From: CAVYHJ01 sp963768165 [NCBI: uncultured bacterium]
GTDB lineage: Bacteria; UBP4; UBA4092
Direction of reading: 5' to 3'
NCBI GenBank assembly: GCA_963768165.1
Contig: CAVYHJ010000002.1
Span: forward strand, 1-64,000
DNA: 64,000 bases
Part shown: piece after piece, positions 58,983 through 64,000 of the stretch
Layout of the letters: each line of letters begins with the position of its first letter
Position numbering within the stretch: the first letter of the stretch is position 1
The notes under the pieces: generated by a model
Told to the model about the DNA's origin: nothing
Seen by the model: the letters and a program-made list of their open reading frames with translations, nothing else
Database searches by the model: none
Position numbers and translations under genes: made by a program

Positions 58983-59931
58983 TGATATAATTCTCCTTGG
59001 CCCTTTTCATGGACAAGGTCACAAACACGTCTTCCAGTGACGGTTGAATCGGGCGTATATCAACATGTTTTAACCCTTTCTTCAATAAAAGCTGCCGGAT
59101 GTCTTCTTCATTGCAAGCTTGCTCCGCGAGAATATGTAAGGCTTGTCCGAAAATAGTTGCATTACTGATTCCCGGATAACGATTGATAATTCGTAATCCC
59201 ACGGTTGCCGGATCACAGTCTATTTCCAATCTCTTGTATCCCGGAGGATTCATCTCCGGCAATTCTTTCAATTGATCAGGCGCTCCCAACACGATTAATT
59301 TTGACATATAGATATACCCGATATGGCTGCAACGTTCCGCTTCATCCATATAATGCGTGGTCACAAACAAAGTAATCCCTTGCGCGGATAACTCAAATAA
59401 TAAGTCCCATAACTCTCTTCTCGCGACCGGGTCTATACCCGCGGTCGGTTCATCCAGAAAAACCACTTCCGGTTTATGAATCATGGCGCACGCAAGGGCC
59501 AGCCGTTGTTTCCATCCCCCGGATAACTGTCCTGCCCTTCTTTTCAGATAGGGTCCAATATGGGTTAGAGCAAATAATTCTTCCTGCCGTTTTTTTAAAT
59601 CTTTACCTTTGACTCCATAGAGTTGGCCATAGAAATACATATTTTCCTGAACGGTTAATTCTTCATAAAGACTAAATTTCTGGGACATATATCCAATTTG
59701 GTTTTTAATCCCCTCAGGATCTTTAGCCACATCTATTCCTAATAACTGTGCCGTTCCGGACGTCGGTACCAAAATCCCGCATAACATGCGTATCACGGTT
59801 GATTTCCCCGACCCATTGGGACCTAAAAAACCAAAGATATTTCCTTTCTTAACTTCAAAACTCACATTGTCCACAGCAGTAACGTGCCCGAATCTTTTGG
59901 TTAAATTTTCTACTTTAATCGTCGTATCCAT
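58972..59931 (-). CDS. ABC transporter ATPase (YbhF-like, one nucleotide-binding domain)
   Basis: The 319-residue protein has Walker A GPNGSGKST, signature LSGGWKQRLALACAM and Walker B VVFLDEPTAGIDP. The C-terminal ~100 residues carry the extra domain common to ABC-2 partner ATPases. E. coli YbhF has two ATPase domains; this has one. Four bases separate it from the adaptor gene. Confidence 0.92.
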   Translation of the reverse strand: MDTTIKVENLTKRFGHVTAVDNVSFEVKKGNIFGFLGPNGSGKSTVIRMLCGILVPTSGTAQLLGIDVAKDPEGIKNQIGYMSQKFSLYEELTVQENMYFYGQLYGVKGKDLKKRQEELFALTHIGPYLKRRAGQLSGGWKQRLALACAMIHKPEVVFLDEPTAGIDPVARRELWDLLFELSAQGITLFVTTHYMDEAERCSHIGYIYMSKLIVLGAPDQLKELPEMNPPGYKRLEIDCDPATVGLRIINRYPGISNATIFGQALHILAEQACNEEDIRQLLLKKGLKHVDIRPIQPSLEDVFVTLSMKRAKENYINGN

Positions 59932-59935
59932 CGTA

Positions 59936-60982
59936 TTATTTCCCTACTTGAATATCGGGAAATGTCACATCCGCCGACATCCCCGCACGCAGTCTCCCGG
60001 TGGGGTCATCCAGCCTTACTTTTACTCCAAATACGGTATTAATCCGCTCTTCCACCGTTTGAATATTGCGCGGAGTAAATTCAGCTTTACGGTTGATTTG
60101 TTCTACTGTTCCATAAAATATCTCCTTTGGAAAAGAGTCCACCTTAACATCCACTTTGCTGTTTTCTTTCAAGAGTCCCAGATAATTTTCTGGCGCATAG
60201 ACTCTGACCCACAATTTGCTGGGGACAACCAACGTCATAGCCGATTGATTCGGAACTAATAAGTCTCCAATCCGTAAATCACATACTTCCACCATCGCAT
60301 CCATTGGCGCAACAACCGTCATTTCATTTAACTGAGTTTCAATTTGAGCCAATTCATGTTCTGATTGCTGTAAGTTGGCTTTCGCAGCTACATAATTATC
60401 CTGCGCTTGGGCAATATCTTCTTTACGAAATCCTGCTTTCATTAAATTATATGTTTCTTGCGCGGATTTGACCTGTGCTTTTAAAACATCCACTTGATTA
60501 ACCGCGCTATCCCGCGTTTGCTGAGAGACCGCGCCTTCCTTATACAATTTCTCATATCGCTGGGCATCTTTAACAACCAATTCCAACTTCACCTTCACAG
60601 CTTCCAAATCTGACTTCGCTCGTTGAATCTCTTGCGTCCGATTACCCGTTTGTACCAGTTCCAAGTATGCCGCTCGCTGGCTGATATTGTCTTTGGCTTG
60701 ATTTATCGCAGCTAAATTTTGGTCTTTCCTCGTTAATAGCTCCGCATTATCTATACGCACCAACACATCGCCTTTTTTGACTGAATCCCCTTCTTTGACC
60801 AGCACTTCGGTTACACGTCCACCAATCTTTGAACCCACTAATATATCATCCACTTCAATAGTCCCATTCAAGGTTATTTTTGTATTTTTGGAATTTCCAA
60901 ATAGTGTGCAATTAACCATAAAGACCGATATCACAGCAATTAAAATATATACCAAATAATACTTCTTTCTGATGGGTCTCAT
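59936..60982 (-). CDS. HlyD-family adaptor (YbhG-like)
   Basis: The 348-residue protein has an N-terminal helix (YYLVYILIAVISVFMVN) followed at once by Cys, so a lipoprotein form is possible. The lipoyl motif IEVDDILVGSKIGGRVTEVL and KEGDSVKKGDVLVRID, a coiled coil (about 80-210) and VVAPMDAMVEVCDLRIGDLL follow. It links the ABC-2 complex to the TolC channel of the same operon. Confidence 0.9.
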   Translation of the reverse strand: MRPIRKKYYLVYILIAVISVFMVNCTLFGNSKNTKITLNGTIEVDDILVGSKIGGRVTEVLVKEGDSVKKGDVLVRIDNAELLTRKDQNLAAINQAKDNISQRAAYLELVQTGNRTQEIQRAKSDLEAVKVKLELVVKDAQRYEKLYKEGAVSQQTRDSAVNQVDVLKAQVKSAQETYNLMKAGFRKEDIAQAQDNYVAAKANLQQSEHELAQIETQLNEMTVVAPMDAMVEVCDLRIGDLLVPNQSAMTLVVPSKLWVRVYAPENYLGLLKENSKVDVKVDSFPKEIFYGTVEQINRKAEFTPRNIQTVEERINTVFGVKVRLDDPTGRLRAGMSADVTFPDIQVGK

Positions 60983-60985
60983 TGA

Positions 60986-61591
60986 TTAATTCCTCTCTTT
61001 CTTATTTTTTAAAGAACCCAGAACAAACTGCACCGTATGTTTGATAATTTTTTCTATAAATTCGTCGTTATCCTTAAATTTTCCGACAAAACGAAGAAAC
61101 ATGGGTTGCGCATTAATAAAATGTACGCATACCGCAATTATGCTGAACGTAGCAAGCTGGGCATCCATATTACGAAATTCCTTTTTTCTCACCCCTTCCT
61201 CCAGAATACTTCGCAACGTTCCAAAATTGGCTTGTGCAAAAGGTTCCATGATCTCCATAAATGGTTTTCCCCCCATTGCCATTTCCCTCATCATCATTCT
61301 CGCTTGAGTTGGGTTCCTCAACACTAACTCCATAAAAGTCCGGATATACCCTTCTAATTTTCTAGAACTTGTGGTTTCCATTGACTTGAGTTTTTCGAGT
61401 TCTCCTAACAACTTTTGTCCCATCTCCACAATCAATTCCCGATACAAATCTTCTTTGCCGCCAAAATGATAGGTGATCGCACCCAGATTCACATCCGCCT
61501 TTTGGATAATATCCCGAATTGACACGCCGTCATACCCCTGTTGGGCAAATAAACCTCGCGCCACTTCTTTAATATGTTCTCTCGTATCCAT
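60986..61591 (-). CDS. TetR-family repressor (CecR/YbiH-like)
   Basis: The 201-residue protein has a TetR helix-turn-helix (ARGLFAQQGYDGVSIRDII, DVNLGAITYHFGGKEDLYREL) and a C-terminal ligand domain like that of CecR, which controls ybhGFSR in enteric bacteria. It is the first gene of the efflux operon, three bases from the adaptor gene. A palindrome overlapping its promoter (61613-61628) is a good candidate operator. It most likely represses the whole operon until an efflux substrate binds. Confidence 0.9.
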   Translation of the reverse strand: MDTREHIKEVARGLFAQQGYDGVSIRDIIQKADVNLGAITYHFGGKEDLYRELIVEMGQKLLGELEKLKSMETTSSRKLEGYIRTFMELVLRNPTQARMMMREMAMGGKPFMEIMEPFAQANFGTLRSILEEGVRKKEFRNMDAQLATFSIIAVCVHFINAQPMFLRFVGKFKDNDEFIEKIIKHTVQFVLGSLKNKKERN

Positions 61592-61612
61592 AATATTTTC
61601 CTTCCAATTAAT

Positions 61613-61628
61613 TCATACGTATGTATGA
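61613..61628. promoter_or_regulatory. Candidate TetR operator
   Basis: TCATACGTATGTATGA has 6-base inverted half-sites (TCATAC/GTATGA) and overlaps the -10 box and start-site region of the efflux operon, 22 bases before the TetR start codon. Confidence 0.65.
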
Positions 61629-61653
61629 TAACTGGTCATAAACCCTTTGTCAA
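61625..61653 (-). promoter_or_regulatory. Promoter of the TetR-efflux operon
   Basis: On the minus strand, TTGACA (61653-61648) and TATCAT (61630-61625) are separated by 17 bases. GGAAGG (61605-61600) is the ribosome site. Confidence 0.75.
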
Positions 61654-61766
61654 GCGAAAAGTTTTACTGGTTTGCCAACCCATATACTTGGTTTTAAGAA
61701 GTTGCTGGGGAAAAAGGGAGAGAGATTATTTCAAGAACTGAATTTGATAATATAACCCTTTTACAT

Positions 61767-62300
61767 TTAGTGTAACAAGAACAATCCAATTAATCCGCAA
61801 GCGACAATCACCCAAATAGGAGATATCTTTGTCCAGGTGGCGACGGCAAAAGACACAAAGGCTAATATCCAAGTTGCATAGCTATCGACAGACAATTTTC
61901 CTAATGTAACCACTGCACCGCACAATAAGCCGATGACAGCAGAATTCACAACCGGCAATGCGATTAGAGCGATTTTTGATTTCTCAAACTTCTGGTAAAA
62001 CTTACTGGCTAGATAAACTATCAGAATAGATGGGGTGAATACACCTATAGTTGCGGCAATGGCGCCCAACCATAAATTTAAACGATAACCTATGAATGTT
62101 GCCAATATCGCCACAGGCCCCGGCGAAATCAGTCCTACAGCAACCGCATCATGAAATTCCGACGGGGACATCCAGTGCCGATTAATCACAAAATCATGCT
62201 GCAATATCGGTATCATTCCATATCCGCCACCAAAGGTTAAAAGCCCAGCAACGAAAAATACTCGAAATATTTGCATTATAGGTGGCTGTTGTGATGCCAT
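61767..62300 (-). CDS. Chromate transporter, second short subunit
   Basis: The 177-residue protein is a half-length CHR-family protein with about five helices (FRVFFVAGLLTFGGGYGMIPIL at the N terminus, SPGPVAILATFIGYRL). It abuts the paired subunit with no gap. Short CHR proteins act as a heterodimer; many export chromate, though other anions are possible. Confidence 0.85.
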   Translation of the reverse strand: MASQQPPIMQIFRVFFVAGLLTFGGGYGMIPILQHDFVINRHWMSPSEFHDAVAVGLISPGPVAILATFIGYRLNLWLGAIAATIGVFTPSILIVYLASKFYQKFEKSKIALIALPVVNSAVIGLLCGAVVTLGKLSVDSYATWILAFVSFAVATWTKISPIWVIVACGLIGLFLLH

Positions 62301-62867
62301 TTAAGAATTCCTCCGTGACAACGGTATATAGGAAATGACCACTCCCAAGATTCCGGCGGTGATTACTATAATGATTGGATTGATATGCCACACAATTTGA
62401 GCAATAAAAGCCATCAGCACTACTAAAAAATATCCTGCTTTTTTCATATTTTGTTTTGCGACACGAACAGTCAATCCTGCGAGTACACCGACCACTCCGG
62501 GTCCTACCCCATGAAAAAATCTGTTCAGCCAGACTTGTTCTTTCGCCGAACCGTAAAATATGGCGAAGGCAACCACCACAAAAAAAGATGGAATAATCAT
62601 ACCCAGCATCGCCAGCAAAAGACCGGGGAATCCTTTCAACCGGTAAGCGATATACCCCCCCACATTACAAATCATCACCCCCGGTGCTGACTGTCCCACG
62701 GTGATAGCGTGAACAAAATCATCATGGGTAATCCATTTTCTTTCCTCCACCATCTGATGTTCCAACACGGCCAGCATGGCGTACCCGCCGCCAACAGATT
62801 GAATCCCGATTTTAAGATAGATTTTTAGAAGATCAAAAAGCGATAAATTTAATTGTTTGGGTTCCAT
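62301..62867 (-). CDS. Chromate transporter, first short subunit
   Basis: The 188-residue protein matches the other CHR half (IYLKIGIQSVGGGYAMLAVLE, GQSAPGVMICNVGGYIAYRL). The two genes are contiguous and arose by duplication, as in other bipartite CHR systems. A phosphate- or sulfate-type regulator is not seen nearby. Confidence 0.85.
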   Translation of the reverse strand: MEPKQLNLSLFDLLKIYLKIGIQSVGGGYAMLAVLEHQMVEERKWITHDDFVHAITVGQSAPGVMICNVGGYIAYRLKGFPGLLLAMLGMIIPSFFVVVAFAIFYGSAKEQVWLNRFFHGVGPGVVGVLAGLTVRVAKQNMKKAGYFLVVLMAFIAQIVWHINPIIIVITAGILGVVISYIPLSRRNS

Positions 62868-62912
62868 AAGTCTAAATTTTCATTATCCATTGTAATATTT
62901 TCCAGCCTACTA

Positions 62913-63377
62913 TTAAAATATATTTTTCTCTAGAATCAATGCTTCCGAACCATCGGGCAAATAATTTAGTTTTTTTTCTTTATCGGAAAATCCATAATCT
63001 CGATAGAATTGTCGCAAAAGCAAGTTTGCTTCGGAAATCGCCTTATCCGGTTTTATAGCCACCTCGATTTTCTGAATCCATTTTTTCTGGAATTCCCGTT
63101 CCAGACGTTTCAATAGGATTGGGGCCACACTTTGTTTCAAATTTATTATCGGAACACCTAACCAAATAATTGTTCCAATATTTTCAGATGATTTTGTGTG
63201 GAGAACAAATCCCAAAACGTTTTTCCCATCCACCGCCGCAAACCCTTTCTGCGTTTCCACATCTTTTTTCATTTGCGCGATTTCGGATTCACTATAAAAG
63301 GGTACGAGGGTTTCAATAAATATTTGAATTCCGCCAATCTCCTCCCGTGATATTTTATGGATGATAATTTGTTCCAT
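62913..63377 (-). CDS. GNAT-like acetyltransferase (tentative)
   Basis: The 154-residue protein has the size and strand-helix order of GNAT N-acetyltransferases: GFAAVDGKNVLGFVLHTKS (strands 2-4), then LLKRLEREFQKKWIQKIEVAIKPDKAISEANLLLRQFYRDYGFS, like the late helix with YxxxGF. The acetyl-CoA-binding Q/RxxGxG/A loop is not visible, so function is unsure. It lies seven bases downstream of the methyltransferase gene. Confidence 0.55.
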   Translation of the reverse strand: MEQIIIHKISREEIGGIQIFIETLVPFYSESEIAQMKKDVETQKGFAAVDGKNVLGFVLHTKSSENIGTIIWLGVPIINLKQSVAPILLKRLEREFQKKWIQKIEVAIKPDKAISEANLLLRQFYRDYGFSDKEKKLNYLPDGSEALILEKNIF

Positions 63378-63384
63378 ATTGTCC

Positions 63385-64000
63385 CTACCCGGCTTTTTGC
63401 AACATCATCTGGCGGATGGTCCATTCAATCTCGATAGATTTGTTTGTGGATTGCGTCAAAGCGACCATATCTTTTTCCAAATCGTCCAATTCCACACTCG
63501 AATAATTTTCCAGAATGAACTTTTGTTTTCTCCATACGGGAATATTATACTGGAATATTTTCGCTGCTTGTGACAAGGTTGCCGGAACACGACTCAAACG
63601 GCTAATCTTCTTTTCTAAAAAGGGACGGTACTGCGCGTTCTCCAATAATTCCCCTATATACAACCGGTTTCCATTGGATTCCAATAACCTGTCGGCAATG
63701 TCCAAATATTTCCGAAAGGCGGAAACGTCCGTTTGAATAGAATCCGTTTCTTCCAATAAAATCAATCCATTTTCTTTCAATTGGCCCGACCAGTTATGCA
63801 GGGATTCCATGCATTTTGCCATATGAGTCAATACAAACCGGAAAAAAATTAAATCCGCTTTCCCTGTGGGAAAAGGAATCTTTGTTACATCATGGATTTG
63901 ATAAGAAATGGTCGGATAGGCTCGATTGAATTCCAGTGCCTTCCCGATAAAGTATTCTGAATTGTCTAGGCCAATTATGTTTTGAGGTGACAGAGTATCG
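63385..64000 (-). CDS. SAM-dependent methyltransferase, N terminus outside the window
   Basis: The frame is open to the right edge, so the start is missing. The visible ~205 residues include IIGLDNSEYFIGKALEF (the acidic end of strand 2 that binds the SAM ribose), FPTGKADLIFFRFVLTHM (motif after strand 4) and LKENGLILLEETDSIQ (strand 5). These match class I methyltransferases. The substrate is unknown. It and the GNAT-like gene form one transcription unit. Confidence 0.8.
   Translation of the reverse strand, partial: DTLSPQNIIGLDNSEYFIGKALEFNRAYPTISYQIHDVTKIPFPTGKADLIFFRFVLTHMAKCMESLHNWSGQLKENGLILLEETDSIQTDVSAFRKYLDIADRLLESNGNRLYIGELLENAQYRPFLEKKISRLSRVPATLSQAAKIFQYNIPVWRKQKFILENYSSVELDDLEKDMVALTQSTNKSIEIEWTIRQMMLQKAG

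Overview
The window reads as chromosomal DNA from a Gram-negative, probably uncultivated bacterium of moderate GC content. Support for a Gram-negative envelope comes from a TolC-type outer-membrane channel, HlyD-type adaptors, several lipoprotein signal peptides and a LolA-fold secreted protein. The housekeeping genes (uvrA, moaA, nadB, pheA, yvcK, a thyX-type synthase) are typical of free-living bacteria. I cannot assign a phylum from the sequence alone. No rRNA, tRNA or CRISPR array was recognised.

Layout. 1-1.5 kb: end of an IS3-family element and a branched-chain amino-acid type binding lipoprotein. 1.5-4.5 kb: M20 dipeptidase, an unrecognised gene with a clear promoter, and a HEPN/MNT pair. 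4.5-12.1 kb: a repeat-rich gap, then mostly minus-strand genes (TPR protein, ExeA-like ATPase, long ThyX, DinB-like protein, lipoprotein, calcium-loop repeat protein) and one plus-strand PilZ protein. 12.3-16.9 kb: two distantly paralogous secreted/membrane proteins, an Fn3 protein, moaA and a CPBP protease. 17-21.9 kb: uvrA, a radical SAM protein and a LolA-like protein. 22.2-23.85 kb: a complete IS1380-type insertion sequence. 23.9-31.1 kb: a Gfo/Idh oxidoreductase, a GGDEF protein, a glycosyltransferase-like membrane protein, yvcK, then a minus-strand MarR / desulfurase-like / CopD-like set. 31.4-39.8 kb: a 1804-residue subtilase, nadB and pheA. 40-46.1 kb: a PHP protein and a tight operon of COG0523 GTPase, B12-binding-type radical SAM, glycosyltransferase/TPR membrane protein and sixA. 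46.2-49.1 kb: GlpT-like MFS transporter and a sugar epimerase-like protein. 49.2-53.1 kb: four tandem secreted ankyrin proteins. 53.7-61.6 kb: one adaptor plus ATPase pair lacking a permease, a degenerate P-loop protein, and a complete TetR-HlyD-ABC-ABC2-TolC efflux operon. 61.7-64 kb: a two-gene chromate transporter, a GNAT-like protein and a truncated methyltransferase.

Two themes stand out. First, short dispersed repeats are everywhere, and at least five protein-coding genes (TPR protein, ThyX, the glycosyltransferase-like protein, the PHP protein and the COG0523 GTPase) carry such repeats in frame. Second, a cysteine-desulfurase-like protein has lost the PLP lysine but kept the persulfide cysteine, and sits behind a MarR regulator with a four-cysteine pattern. 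The ankyrin array is also notable: four secreted paralogues, each with its own near-identical promoter, separated by about 110-130 bp elements with 10-bp inverted ends.
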